Below are positions 44,337 to 53,224 of a DNA stretch of 64,000 nucleotides, in pieces (within the stretch, counting starts at the first letter, position 1; every line of letters starts with the position of its first letter). The notes beneath the pieces were generated by a model. It ran no database searches. It had not been told where the DNA came from and saw only the letters and a list, made by a program, of their open reading frames with translations. Position numbers and translations under genes: made by a program. This DNA comes from Lewinellaceae bacterium. Lineage in GTDB: Bacteria; Bacteroidota; Bacteroidia; Chitinophagales; Saprospiraceae. The stretch lies in the NCBI GenBank assembly GCA_020636105.1, contig JACJYL010000001.1:1674001-1738000 (forward strand), read 5' to 3'.

Positions 44337-44700
44337 GGTTGCTGGTTACTTGTTACTGGTTTCTGGTTGCTCGTTGCTGGTTCTCGCTGTTCTTGGAACG
44401 ATAAGGTTCAATCCTGTGCATCTGGTAATCCTAAAAATCCTGATCCAGACAAAATGCGGATTGCTGGTTGCTTGTTACTGGTTGCTGGTTACTCGTTACT
44501 GGTTCTAGCTGTTCTTGGACCGATAAGGTTCAATCCAGTGCATCCTGAAATCCTGTAAATCCTGATCCTGACAAAATGCTGGTTACTGGTTACTCGTTGT
44601 TTGTTACTTGTTATTTTAGTTAAAAGGTCTATTATTACCAGGCAATACTCAATCCTGCAAATCCAGTAATCCGGAAAATCCTGATTCTGACAAGTGGAGG
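44337..44700. repeat. Three imperfect tandem units of about 120 bp
   Basis: Each unit has a TGGTTACTGGTTACTCGT-type word run, then GATAAGGTTCAATCC (first two units), then a TGCATCCTG..ATCCTG..AATCCTGAT.C.GACAAAATG run. Units start near 44337, 44460 and 44578; the third has a diverged middle. Frames across it are artefacts. It fills most of the 503-base gap before the next gene. Confidence 0.75.
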
Positions 44701-44830
44701 TAGGGATGCGCAAATTTTAAAAGCTTACCCCGGTTCGCCTGAGCCCGTTTAAAATTGCATATATTCTTAAAAATTTGTATCTTAACAAGCCATTAAATCC
44801 TTATTAAATAACTTCGTAAAGCCCCTTAAA

Positions 44831-45517
44831 ATGTCCGTAGAAATCTTACAACCAGATATATACATTCTAGGCCTACGCATCGCAGAACCTACTACCACCC
44901 TAACCGATGTGATGATTTCCCTGGCCAGTTTTTATGGATTTTATCGATTGAATAAAAGCGGCAGGCAGGAAAATTCGATCCGTTTTCTTAAGTTATACTT
45001 CATCCTGATGGCCATCGCCACTGCCCTGGCAGGAATCATCGGCCACGGATTTTTGTATTTTTTTGGCCTGGCGTGGAAAGTCCCCGGTTGGTTTTTCAGT
45101 ATGGTAGCCATCATGTTCATCGAAAGATCGTCCATTGAACATGCCAAAAACCTGATCGGCAAAAAAACGGGGAAATTCTTTCTCACGGCTAATTTATGGG
45201 AACTGGGCATCATGATGACCCTCGCTGCCGTCACCCTCAATTTTTTATTTGTCGAGATCCATAGTGCTTATGGGGTTCTCGGAACAGTTTTCGCCTTTCA
45301 TCTTTTCGTATACCGAAAAACAAAAGATATCGGAAGCAGGTATATGTTATGGGGGGTGGCCGTACTCACGGTTGCTACCTTTATTTTCAATTACCCCATC
45401 ATCCTCAACAAATGGTTCAACCATTCAGATTTTGCGCATACGCTGATGACGATCACAACGATCCTCTTTATGTATGGGGGGTTGAATTTTGGAAAAAGGC
45501 TGGAAACCTCCGCATAG
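44831..45517 (+). CDS. Unknown multi-pass membrane protein
   Basis: 228 aa with about seven hydrophobic helices and little soluble sequence. A conserved-looking start, EPTTTLTDVMISLASFYGFYRL, carries polar residues in the first helix. GIIGHGFLYFFGLAWKVPGW, AYGVLGTVFAFHLFVY and FNHSDFAHTLMTITTILFMYGG add several histidines near membrane edges, which could bind metal or haem. I do not recognise the family. It is a single plus-strand gene flanked by repeat-rich spacers. Confidence 0.75.
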   Translation: MSVEILQPDIYILGLRIAEPTTTLTDVMISLASFYGFYRLNKSGRQENSIRFLKLYFILMAIATALAGIIGHGFLYFFGLAWKVPGWFFSMVAIMFIERSSIEHAKNLIGKKTGKFFLTANLWELGIMMTLAAVTLNFLFVEIHSAYGVLGTVFAFHLFVYRKTKDIGSRYMLWGVAVLTVATFIFNYPIILNKWFNHSDFAHTLMTITTILFMYGGLNFGKRLETSA

Positions 45518-45824
45518 GTATTATAGTTTTTGAATTAGAAGTGCTCAGAAAAGCATTTTTAACACTTTTTTAGAGAATTAACTGAGAAATTCAATCAGGA
45601 CCAAAAGTATGAAGTCAGATTTTTTTAAAACGCAAGGTGCGCTAAGGCTGCGCAATGGTCGCAAGTGGAACATACCCCACCAGCGGTCGGGAGTGTTCGT
45701 TGCGCACCTTGCGAATCCCTGGCGAACTTTGCGTTTAAATTCTTGCAGATAAATTTTTCTGAACAGTACTTATGAGACAGCCGCCAATGGCACAATCCAG
45801 AGACCACCCGTATTTTAAATTCCC
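45518..45824. repeat. Intergenic region with a long inverted repeat
   Basis: CGCAAGGTGCGC (45631-45642) is perfectly matched by GCGCACCTTGCG (45702-45713). Between them GAACATACCCCACC and GGTCGGGAGTGTTC (45667-45697) form a second, imperfect stem related to the repeat family at 11232-11345. No gene is supported here. Confidence 0.6.
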
Positions 45825-46640
45825 CTACCCCATTTTCAAAATCATCCAGTCAAACATCCTGTCACTCAAATATTTACGGAGGAATATTACGGGCTTGGCC
45901 ATCTTTCCGGCGACGTATCTTGTTTTCGGCTTATTGGCCTTTACTGCTTTGGAAATGACCTTTGCAATAACTTCAGGGGAAGAAGCCCCGCCTTTTTCGT
46001 AAGTGTCCTCGGTTGCTTTTGCCATTTTATGGGCCATTGCGGAATAAGGGCCTTCTCCGGACCTGTCCAGCATGGGTTGAGTCATGACCTCTCCAAATTC
46101 GGTTTTAATGGCACCAGGCTCAATGATCACCACATCAATTCCAAAGGGCGCCAACTCCAGTCGCAGGCAATCGGACCAGCCTTCCAGGGCATGTTTGGTG
46201 GCGTGGTACCAGGAACCCATCGGCGTGTAAATCTTACCGCCCATGGAAGAAATGTTTATTATGGTCCCTGATCCCTTTTCCCTCATGTAGGGCAATACCA
46301 GCTGGGTCATCCTGGCCAGCCCGAAGATATTTACCTCAAACTGTCGCCGGGCATCCTCCATACTCGTATCTTCCATGGCACCGTAAATGGCGTAGCCGGC
46401 GTTGTTTACCAAAATATCAACTCCACCGTGCTGATCCTGTATCATTTTGACACAGTTGACCATTTCAGATTCTTCCGTTACATCCATTTTAACGGCTATG
46501 GCGCCAAGAGCCTCCAGGTCCTTCATCTTTTCAATTCTCCTGGCGGCTACATAAACGATTAACCCATCGGACAATAATTGTTTCGCGGTGGCTTTTCCAA
46601 TTCCGGAGGAGGCCCCGGTTACGAGTGCAACTTTTTTCAT
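45825..46640 (-). CDS. Short-chain dehydrogenase/reductase
   Basis: 271 aa. Cofactor motif TGASSGIGKAT, Asp after AVKMDVTEE, NNAGYAIYG, and catalytic Ser-Tyr-Lys in INISSMGGKIYTPMGSWYHATKHALEG. The AARRIEKMKDLE motif after the second strand favours NADP(H). It resembles classical SDRs that act on retinoid-, steroid- or carbonyl-type substrates, but no substrate can be assigned. A TetR regulator gene lies 60 bases upstream on the same strand, with a palindromic site between them. Confidence 0.9.
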   Translation of the reverse strand: MKKVALVTGASSGIGKATAKQLLSDGLIVYVAARRIEKMKDLEALGAIAVKMDVTEESEMVNCVKMIQDQHGGVDILVNNAGYAIYGAMEDTSMEDARRQFEVNIFGLARMTQLVLPYMREKGSGTIINISSMGGKIYTPMGSWYHATKHALEGWSDCLRLELAPFGIDVVIIEPGAIKTEFGEVMTQPMLDRSGEGPYSAMAHKMAKATEDTYEKGGASSPEVIAKVISKAVKANKPKTRYVAGKMAKPVIFLRKYLSDRMFDWMILKMG

Positions 46641-46664
46641 TATGAATAAGATTATAAATAAAAC

Positions 46665-46676
46665 GTAAGCACTTAC
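46665..46676. promoter_or_regulatory. Putative TetR operator upstream of the SDR gene
   Basis: GTAAGCACTTAC is a palindrome with arms GTAAG and CTTAC, followed by TTAC. It lies 25 bases before the SDR start and shares its half-site with the palindrome upstream of the TetR gene. Confidence 0.55.
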
Positions 46677-46700
46677 TTACTATATGGTTTAAAAAAATAG

Positions 46701-47222
46701 TTATACATTATATTTTTCATGCAAAAAGTCCCGCATTGCCTTTCCGTCCGGCAATTGTCCCCTGAGCATTGCTCCTGCGATTCCGTCAAAGAAATGAAGC
46801 AAAAAATCAGTCTCCATTTCCGGATCGCTATAACCTAACCTGGAAAATGCATTGACCAAAGTTATTTTCAGGGGCTCCATTTTATCATTAGAATACCTGT
46901 TGGTTTCCCATTTTAGCTTGAATTGCAGGCGCCAAAATTCATGCTCCGACTCAGGAATTACAAAGGGAAGGTCTATTGTTTTGGCAATAACCTGCTTAGG
47001 GTCGACCTCTAGCACAATATTGGCAAATACCATTTTGGCACGCTCCTCCCCTTCTTTAAGAATGGCATCCAACAACCCATCCTTATTCCCAAAATGTCTA
47101 AAGATTAACCCCTCGGACACCCCGGCAGCTTTGGCAATCCTGCTGGTGGACGTTGAGCCAAACCCTTCTTCCGAAAAGAGTTGTAACGCGGCTTTTAATA
47201 TATTTTCTTTTTTATCTGTCAT
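46701..47222 (-). CDS. TetR/AcrR-family transcriptional regulator
   Basis: 173 aa. The N-terminal HTH is typical: ILKAALQLFSEEGFGSTSTSRIAKAAGVSEGLIFRHFGNKDGLLDAIL. The ligand-binding part (about 70-173) is all-helical and not assignable. It lies upstream of the SDR gene on the same strand. Its own start is 8 bases downstream of a 16-bp palindrome, consistent with autoregulation and control of the SDR. Confidence 0.93.
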   Translation of the reverse strand: MTDKKENILKAALQLFSEEGFGSTSTSRIAKAAGVSEGLIFRHFGNKDGLLDAILKEGEERAKMVFANIVLEVDPKQVIAKTIDLPFVIPESEHEFWRLQFKLKWETNRYSNDKMEPLKITLVNAFSRLGYSDPEMETDFLLHFFDGIAGAMLRGQLPDGKAMRDFLHEKYNV

Positions 47223-47229
47223 TAAAAAA

Positions 47230-47245
47230 GTGAGTAATTACTTAC
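47230..47245. promoter_or_regulatory. Putative TetR operator upstream of the TetR gene
   Basis: GTGAGTAATTACTTAC is a 16-bp palindrome with one mismatched pair. It begins 8 bases before the TetR start codon. The half-site (A)AGTAA/TTACTT resembles that at 46665-46680. Confidence 0.6.
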
Positions 47246-47312
47246 AAATATAAATGCTTTTTGTATCCCAGCAAATTTTTGTCTCTTTTTTTCGCCAACG
47301 AACAGAAAAAAG

Positions 47313-47352
47313 TAAAAAAATCCCGAATTCTATGGGGTATAAAATTCGGGAT
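47313..47352 (-). terminator. Intrinsic terminator of the repeat-protein gene
   Basis: A 10-bp stem, ATCCCGAATT (47320-47329) with AATTCGGGAT (47343-47352). Read leftward it ends in TTTTTTTAC. It is 53 bases after the stop codon and matches the thiolase terminator in sequence. Confidence 0.88.
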
Positions 47353-47404
47353 CATTCACGTTAAAATTTGGGTTCAGGCTATTTCGAATGATTCTTTTCC
47401 TGGG

Positions 47405-49078
47405 TTATTTTGCCACCACCAATTTCCTCGTCTCACGGAAATCTTCTCCCCTTAACTCCACCAGGTACAGGCCCGGAGATAAGTTAAACCGGGCAAGATC
47501 CACGGTAAAACGTTGGTCGGTTTCAGCCTGGCATTTGCCTTTATTTATTTGGGTGATTGTTTTGCCTGTCGCATCTTTTAGGCTGAGGCTCACCTCCTGC
47601 GTTTCCTTGACGGCAAATCCAATTTCAAATTCCGTTGTAGCAGGATTGGGAAAAATCTCGATCTTTTCAATCTGCCCTTGCGTTGCCAATGGTTCCTCAA
47701 CGGCATTCACTACATCGGATTTAAAAACGTAATGAACTGGAATAAAATACTCTGCAAGGGTTTGGGTCTGAGTGGTATTCATGACCTGGAAACGAATTTC
47801 ATCCACCACTACATCTTCATTATTGATGGTAAAAAAATCATCCCCGGAACCGGAACCTGTTGCATAGGTTGGAGAGCCGCTGGCGGCATAACCCGGCGAT
47901 AAGTTCCCCGCGGTAAAAGGCCTTACAAAAATAAGGGCATCCATGCCTTCATCATTGTACAAACCAAAATTAATATTGACCCGTTCTCCCGGCTGAAGTC
48001 TCGCCGGGGAAGGAGGACACAGCTGAATGGCTTCGACCAGGAAATTCCCAAAGGTATAATCCACCGGACTCAAAAATTCGAGTAAGACTTCTGTCTGGTC
48101 AGGGTTTAGCACCTGGAACCGCATATGATCCACCCGTTGATTGCCGGAAGAAATGGTAAAATCGCAGGAAGAACTTCCTGTGCCTGTGTAAACGGTTGAC
48201 CCACATGCTGAATAGGCAGGGGTAAGTCCGCCACGTGTCCAGGGCCGGGGAAAGATACGAACCCCGCCAGCTTCCGTTGTTTCGTAATCATAACTAATGG
48301 TTCTGTCTTCGGCGCTGAAGGGGAAGTTCCCGCCCGACGCCACTATATTGTCGATTTTAACCGTGCTGAAGTAAAGGTTTACGGGGATATAAAACGTCAA
48401 AAGATCCTGGCTCTGATCCGGGTTGACTACCGATACGCGCAGGGCATCCACATGAACATTTTTTCCGCTTGAAATGGTAAAAAAGACAGTTGTGCTGCCG
48501 CCTCCCGTAAAAATGCCTGATCCGCTGGCGCTATATCCCGGAGTAAGATTGCCGCCGGTCATCGGACGCACAAAAATACGCACGCCACCAGGCACATCAA
48601 TTTTGTAATCAAAGGAGATGTTGAATGCTTCATCCAGCAGCAGGGAAGCCAGATGCTCGTCGTGAGAGAAGGAAAAATGGTGAACGCCTATTTGTCCATA
48701 GTGGTATTGCACGGGCACCCAAAATTCACGCAGCAACACGGACTGGTCTGCATTCAGGATCTGGAAACGGATCTCATCCACCACTCCCGTTCCTCCGGAA
48801 ATATTGTAAAACACCTCTGTACTTCCTGAACCGGTAAACAAGGCAGAGCCACTTGCTCCATAACCCGGAGTAAGATTTCCATTGGAAAATGGCCGGGCAA
48901 AAATACGCACGCCGCCCGGTTCATCCACGCTGTAATCAAAAGTGATATTAACATTTTCGGAATTACTGAAAGCAGCATTACGGGTTCCGGCAGCGAATTC
49001 GACATGGCAAATATCAGCCTGTGCAAATGCCCACAAACCGGATAAAACAAACATCAGTGTAAACAATAAACTTTTCAT
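47405..49078 (-). CDS. Secreted protein of four repeated beta domains with T9SS sorting tail
   Basis: 557 aa. The signal peptide ends LWAFAQA. Four tandem domains of about 100-110 residues each contain GGVRIFARPFSNGNLTPGY, ASGS..FTGSGST..F.IS and VDEIRFQ.LN.DQ. At least one domain copy varies RPF to RPM or RPW. The C-terminal 85 residues (IEKIEIFPNPATTEFEIGF ... LSPGLYLVELRG) are a type A T9SS domain. The repeated unit is not one I can name; it looks like a cell-surface immunoglobulin-like module. It has its own terminator and stands alone. Confidence 0.8.
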   Translation of the reverse strand: MKSLLFTLMFVLSGLWAFAQADICHVEFAAGTRNAAFSNSENVNITFDYSVDEPGGVRIFARPFSNGNLTPGYGASGSALFTGSGSTEVFYNISGGTGVVDEIRFQILNADQSVLLREFWVPVQYHYGQIGVHHFSFSHDEHLASLLLDEAFNISFDYKIDVPGGVRIFVRPMTGGNLTPGYSASGSGIFTGGGSTTVFFTISSGKNVHVDALRVSVVNPDQSQDLLTFYIPVNLYFSTVKIDNIVASGGNFPFSAEDRTISYDYETTEAGGVRIFPRPWTRGGLTPAYSACGSTVYTGTGSSSCDFTISSGNQRVDHMRFQVLNPDQTEVLLEFLSPVDYTFGNFLVEAIQLCPPSPARLQPGERVNINFGLYNDEGMDALIFVRPFTAGNLSPGYAASGSPTYATGSGSGDDFFTINNEDVVVDEIRFQVMNTTQTQTLAEYFIPVHYVFKSDVVNAVEEPLATQGQIEKIEIFPNPATTEFEIGFAVKETQEVSLSLKDATGKTITQINKGKCQAETDQRFTVDLARFNLSPGLYLVELRGEDFRETRKLVVAK

Positions 49079-49185
49079 AAGGATGGATTTTATGGTTTTA
49101 AAAAATTGAAATTTCCTTTTGACGAAAATCTTAAGGATATCAATTAACTCACCTTTTTATCCATCGAAGAGGGAAAATGGTTACT

Positions 49186-49256
49186 GAAAAGATTAAAAAA
49201 ATAAAAAAAGCCACGGATGCAACGATCTAAATAATCATTCGTGCATTCGTGGCTTT
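49186..49256 (-). terminator. Intrinsic terminator of the DEAD-box helicase gene
   Basis: A long stem, AAAGCCACGGATGCA (49207-49221) with TGCATTCGTGGCTTT (49242-49256), has one mismatch or wobble and an inner ACGA/TCGT extension. Read leftward it is followed by TTTTATTTTTTT, 76 bases after the helicase stop. Confidence 0.93.
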
Positions 49257-49331
49257 CCTAAAATCACTAAGGCCGAAATGCGTTAATTAAAAATGAATAA
49301 CGCAATCCATATAAGGTATAATTAAAGGATA

Positions 49332-51083
49332 CTATTCCCTCCATTTTTTTCCACTTCTTCGTGGGCTGCCACCTTTACCCCGGTGGCTTGACTCTGGTTT
49401 TGAGCTTCTTCTTTTACTAAAGTTTCCAGAGGCAGTTTTAGGTGTTTTGGGTTTCACATAACCGGTAGGGGCACCTCCTGACTTTTCATTGGAAATCTCT
49501 ACATTCAGTGAAACTCCTTCAAAAGTTTCTCCGACGAGGGCCCGCATCAACGGAACCTGAGATTTTTCGTCTATTTCAAAGAAAGAGAAGTTTTTCAATA
49601 TCTCGATTTTGCCAATCTCCGCAGCACTGGAATCCAGCCCCTGGTTGATCAGTCCCAACAAACGAGCCGGGGTCAGATTGTTGTTTGCCCCGACATTGAT
49701 GAACATCCGGGAGAAAGAAGTTTGTCTTCTTTCCCTCGGGCTCTTCCTTTCGCGTTCCCCTACGTTAATATCTCTTGAATTTTTATAGTAGGCCAGGAAT
49801 CGGTTAAACTCAGCGGAGACGAAATGTTTGATCAGTTCTTCCCTGCTCAGCCAGTCGAGCTTTTGGTAAATTTCGGCCAAAAAAGGTTCGATCTGTTTCT
49901 CATCCACTTCTACCTTTTCAATTTTATCAATAAGGGTAAGCAGCTGTCTCTGACAAATTTCTTTGCCTGTGGGCGCGAGTTCTTTGCTAAATTTAATTCC
50001 TGACTTGCGTTCAATTTCTCTGATTCTTCCTGTTTCCCGCGTATGAATGATCGCGATCGAAATACCGCTCTTGCCGGCCCTTCCTGTCCTGCCGCTTCTG
50101 TGCACATACACTTCATCGTCATCAGGCAGGCTAAAATTGATGACATGGGTGAGGTCATCCACATCCAATCCTCTGGCGGCAACATCGGTAGCGACGAGAA
50201 TTTGTAATTGTCCAACCCTGAAACGGCCCATCACTTCGTCGCGCTGCGCCTGGGAGAGATCCCCGTGAATGGCATCAGCATTGTAACCATCGTGCATGAG
50301 TTTGTTGGCGATCTCCGTGGTCTCGCGACGCGTACGACAAAATACAATACCATAAATGTCAGGATTCAAATCCGCAACCCGTTTAAGTAATTCGTACTTG
50401 TCTCTGGCCTGTACCTGGTAGAAAATATGCTTTACGTTTTCTGCCCCGATATTCATGCGTGCCACTGCCATTTCAACAGGATTACGCATATATTTTTTAG
50501 TAACTGTAATGACCTTTTTCGACATGGTGGCAGAAAACAGGAGGGTTTGTCTTTCTTCCGGAACTTCAGAAAGTATGGCATCCAGATCATCCTTAAATCC
50601 CATGTTGAGCATCTCATCGGCCTCATCCAGTACCACCCGCACCACATTTCCTAGGTTCAACCTTTTGCGATTGACCAAATCCTTCACCCGTCCCGGAGTT
50701 CCCACAACAATCTGGGCTTCTTTCTTCAACGCACGGATCTGCGTTTCGATGCTGGCTCCGCCGTAAACGGCCACGATGCCAAGTCCTTTTATGAATTTTG
50801 AATATTGTGTCAGATCATTAGTAATTTGCAAACAAAGTTCGCGTGTCGGGCAAAGAACCAATGTTTGTGTACTTTTATCCTGAACATTGGTGAGATGCAC
50901 CGCCGGCAATCCGAAAGCCGCTGTTTTTCCTGTTCCCGTTTGGGCAAAAGCAAGTAAATCCTGGGAAGTATTTAATAAATGAGGGATGGCTTTGGCCTGG
51001 ATCGGAGTAGGTTTTTCAAAGCCCAATTCTTTAATGGCTTCCAATATCTTATCTTGTAAGCCTGTCTCTGAGAATGCGTTCAT
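49332..51083 (-). CDS. DEAD-box RNA helicase with DbpA-type RNA-binding domain
   Basis: 583 aa. Q motif GFEKPTPIQAKAIP, motif I AQTGTGKT, II DEAD, III SAT, and VI HRSGRTGRAG within residues 1-365. About 370-440 is a helical region. About 460-535 (FINVGANNNLTPARLLGLINQGL ... VEISNEK) is a DbpA/CsdA-like RNA-binding fold. The basic, Gly/Ser-rich tail (KRRSSKPESSHRGKGGSPRR) adds non-specific RNA affinity. It unwinds RNA in ribosome assembly or mRNA decay, often under cold stress. The general call is firm; the specific deaD or cshA identity is not. Confidence 0.93.
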   Translation of the reverse strand: MNAFSETGLQDKILEAIKELGFEKPTPIQAKAIPHLLNTSQDLLAFAQTGTGKTAAFGLPAVHLTNVQDKSTQTLVLCPTRELCLQITNDLTQYSKFIKGLGIVAVYGGASIETQIRALKKEAQIVVGTPGRVKDLVNRKRLNLGNVVRVVLDEADEMLNMGFKDDLDAILSEVPEERQTLLFSATMSKKVITVTKKYMRNPVEMAVARMNIGAENVKHIFYQVQARDKYELLKRVADLNPDIYGIVFCRTRRETTEIANKLMHDGYNADAIHGDLSQAQRDEVMGRFRVGQLQILVATDVAARGLDVDDLTHVINFSLPDDDEVYVHRSGRTGRAGKSGISIAIIHTRETGRIREIERKSGIKFSKELAPTGKEICQRQLLTLIDKIEKVEVDEKQIEPFLAEIYQKLDWLSREELIKHFVSAEFNRFLAYYKNSRDINVGERERKSPRERRQTSFSRMFINVGANNNLTPARLLGLINQGLDSSAAEIGKIEILKNFSFFEIDEKSQVPLMRALVGETFEGVSLNVEISNEKSGGAPTGYVKPKTPKTASGNFSKRRSSKPESSHRGKGGSPRRSGKKWRE

Positions 51084-51441
51084 ATGTAGTTGATATCAAT
51101 TTAACTGCAAGAATAGGACTTTTAATCGTGGTATTTACTTAAATAGCTGATTCTTTACCTATTAAGGGCAAAAAGAAGGGTAAAGGAGCACCCAAAAGCA
51201 TGTTTTGAGGTAAAATTTACGCCCAAGGAGATTTTCCCCTCTCCCTGGCTTAATTCTCCCATGGATTGGCAAAAGGCATTTTTTATAAAATTTGCTTTAC
51301 CAAATTTTGGAAATCTTCCAGGTACAAAACCTGCCTTTAATCGAAAAAAATCAACAGGGCTCCATATTTGTATTAAAAGGAAGGTTTCTATTTTTTTCTG
51401 TGCCTCTCACCAAGATGTCATTGTTGAAATACAATAATCCA
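51084..51441. other. Intergenic region with nothing recognised
   Basis: This AT-rich stretch between the helicase gene start and the CATCTATCTC array has no supported gene, hairpin or terminator. A plus-strand frame that runs through it into the array is not accepted as coding. Confidence 0.5.
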
Positions 51442-51742
51442 CTATCTCAATCTCCATCTATCTCAATCTCAATCTCCATCCATCTATCTCCATTTCCATC
51501 TATCTATCTCAATCTCCATCTATCTCCATTTCCATCTATCTCAATCTCCATCCATCTATCTCTATTTCCATCTATCTATCTCAATCTCCATCTATCTCCA
51601 TTTCCATCTATCTATCTCAATCTCCATCTATCTCAATCTCCATCCATCTATCTCTATTTCCATCTATCAATCTCAATCTCCATCTATCTATCTCAATCTC
51701 CATCTATCTCCATTTCCATCTATCCATCTCAATCTCCATCCC
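51442..51742. repeat. Tandem array of CATCTATCTCAATCTC-type words
   Basis: About 300 bases are made from only the words CTATCTCAATCTC, CATCTATCTC, CATTTC and CATCCATCTA in shifting order. On the plus strand one frame is open and would give an Ile/Ser/Pro/His/Leu-rich repeat, but with no start context it is not accepted as a gene. The array ends 60 bases before the serine dehydratase stop codon. Confidence 0.9.
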
Positions 51743-51802
51743 AGCAAAAAACAGAACATTATTCATCGCTTCAAGCCATCACCTTCTCCCTACTGAAAAA
51801 AA

Positions 51803-53224
51803 TTAACACCCTGTAATATTGACCGCTACCGCCAGTCCTCCCGTTGAAGTTTCCTTGTATTTGTGGTGCATATCCTTGGCCGTTTCCCACATAGTGGAGA
51901 TCACTTTATCCAGGGGCACAAGGGTTTCCTTGGGGTTGGTATCCAGGGCTATCTCGGCAGCATTGATGGCTTTGACCGCTCCCATGGCATTTCGTTCTAT
52001 ACAGGGAATCTGGACGAGCCCGGCCACCGGATCACAGGTAAGTCCCAGGTGGTGCTCCATAGCGATTTCTGCCGCGACGAGCGCCTGTTCCGGGCTTCCG
52101 CCGAGCAATTCCGTCAGAGCACCCGCAGCCATGGCCGAAGAAACACCGATCTCCGCCTGGCATCCGCCGAGCGCGGCAGAAATAGTAGCTCCTTTTTTAA
52201 AGATGCTACCAATTTCGCCGGCAGTAAGAAGGAACTTTTGAATCTCCTTTTCCGTAGCGAATTTATCTACGAAACAAATATAATACATCAATACTGCCGG
52301 GATTACGCCCGCACTGCCATTGGTTGGTGCGGTAACGACTCTGCCCAGGGAAGCATTTACCTCATTTACTCCCAGGGCAAAACTGCTGATCCATCGAAAT
52401 ATCTCGTTAAATTTGACATCGAGTTTTCGAATCGTCCGTACCCATTCCAAAGGATTATCGTAGTCATGATCGCCGATCAGATTTTTGTGCATTCCAAAAG
52501 ATCTTCTTTTCACCCTGAGTTCGCCTGGCAAGATTCCCGGGGTATGGCAACCGATGAACATACACTCCAGCATAACGTCCCATATTTTCATCAGCTCCTC
52601 CCCTATTTTATCGTCGGTCCGGCAAGATCTTTCGTTTTCGAGGACTATGTCGGAAATGTTCTTTCCCTCCCTAAGGCAATGGTCGATCAACTCTACGGCA
52701 TTGTTTATAGGAAAAGGGTATTTTGGCGGTACGCAATCCAGTGAAACCGTAGTTTCGCCCTCTTTGACCACAAAACCACCTCCAATCGAATAATAAGTCT
52801 CAACCACCATGCGATGATCATTGGTAATGCCTTCAAAACGAATGCCATTAGGATTGAAAGGAAGAAAATCCTGTTCAAAAATAAAATCGATGGCCGGATC
52901 AAAATCAATCGTTCTCCTTCCTCCGAAATTTATTTTCTTTTGGGTACGGATATCCTCAATGATGGCGGAGATTCGGGAAACGTCAATTTTTACAGGATCC
53001 TCCCCGTTCAACCCAAGCATGAGCGCCAGATCCGTGGCATGTCCTTTGCCCGTCAGGGAGATAGAGCCAAATAGTCTAATTTTTATTTTAATGATTTTCT
53101 CAAAATCTCCTTGTTGCTTCAACTCGGCAATCCATGTTTCAGCAGCTCTCCATGGACCTAAAGTATGAGAACTGGAAGGCCCTACTCCTATTTTAAGCAT
53201 ATCAAATACGCTAATCTGCTCCAT
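51803..53224 (-). CDS. sdaA: L-serine ammonia-lyase (dehydratase), single-chain iron-sulfur type
   Basis: 473 aa from the ATG at 53224 (MEQISVFDMLKIGVGPSSSHTLGPW), with beta and alpha domains fused in one chain as in SdaA. LGGCQAEIGVSSAMAAG and LTCDPVAGLVQIPCIERNA carry the three cysteines of the oxygen-sensitive [4Fe-4S] cluster. It converts serine to pyruvate and ammonia in the cytoplasm. It is not in an operon. The low-complexity array lies between it and the helicase gene. Confidence 0.95.
   Translation of the reverse strand: MEQISVFDMLKIGVGPSSSHTLGPWRAAETWIAELKQQGDFEKIIKIKIRLFGSISLTGKGHATDLALMLGLNGEDPVKIDVSRISAIIEDIRTQKKINFGGRRTIDFDPAIDFIFEQDFLPFNPNGIRFEGITNDHRMVVETYYSIGGGFVVKEGETTVSLDCVPPKYPFPINNAVELIDHCLREGKNISDIVLENERSCRTDDKIGEELMKIWDVMLECMFIGCHTPGILPGELRVKRRSFGMHKNLIGDHDYDNPLEWVRTIRKLDVKFNEIFRWISSFALGVNEVNASLGRVVTAPTNGSAGVIPAVLMYYICFVDKFATEKEIQKFLLTAGEIGSIFKKGATISAALGGCQAEIGVSSAMAAGALTELLGGSPEQALVAAEIAMEHHLGLTCDPVAGLVQIPCIERNAMGAVKAINAAEIALDTNPKETLVPLDKVISTMWETAKDMHHKYKETSTGGLAVAVNITGC

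Noticed and set aside
44320..44713. Short frames with LLVAGYLLLVTRYW-like hydrophobic repeats that mimic membrane peptides
   Set aside because: They translate the three-unit GGTTACTGGTTACT repeat; the units differ by frameshifts, so there is no selection for coding.
14489..51742. CRISPR arrays at the repeat-rich loci
   Set aside because: No constant repeat with unique spacers of uniform length and no cas genes; all arrays are built from words without spacers.
51292..51816. Plus-strand 174-residue frame rich in Ile, Ser, Pro and His
   Set aside because: Produced by the CATCTATCTC array; no recognisable domain, and it runs over the end of the serine dehydratase gene on the other strand.
51863..52744. 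293-residue plus-strand frame antisense to the serine dehydratase
   Set aside because: Complete overlap with an unmistakable sdaA gene; no recognisable motifs.
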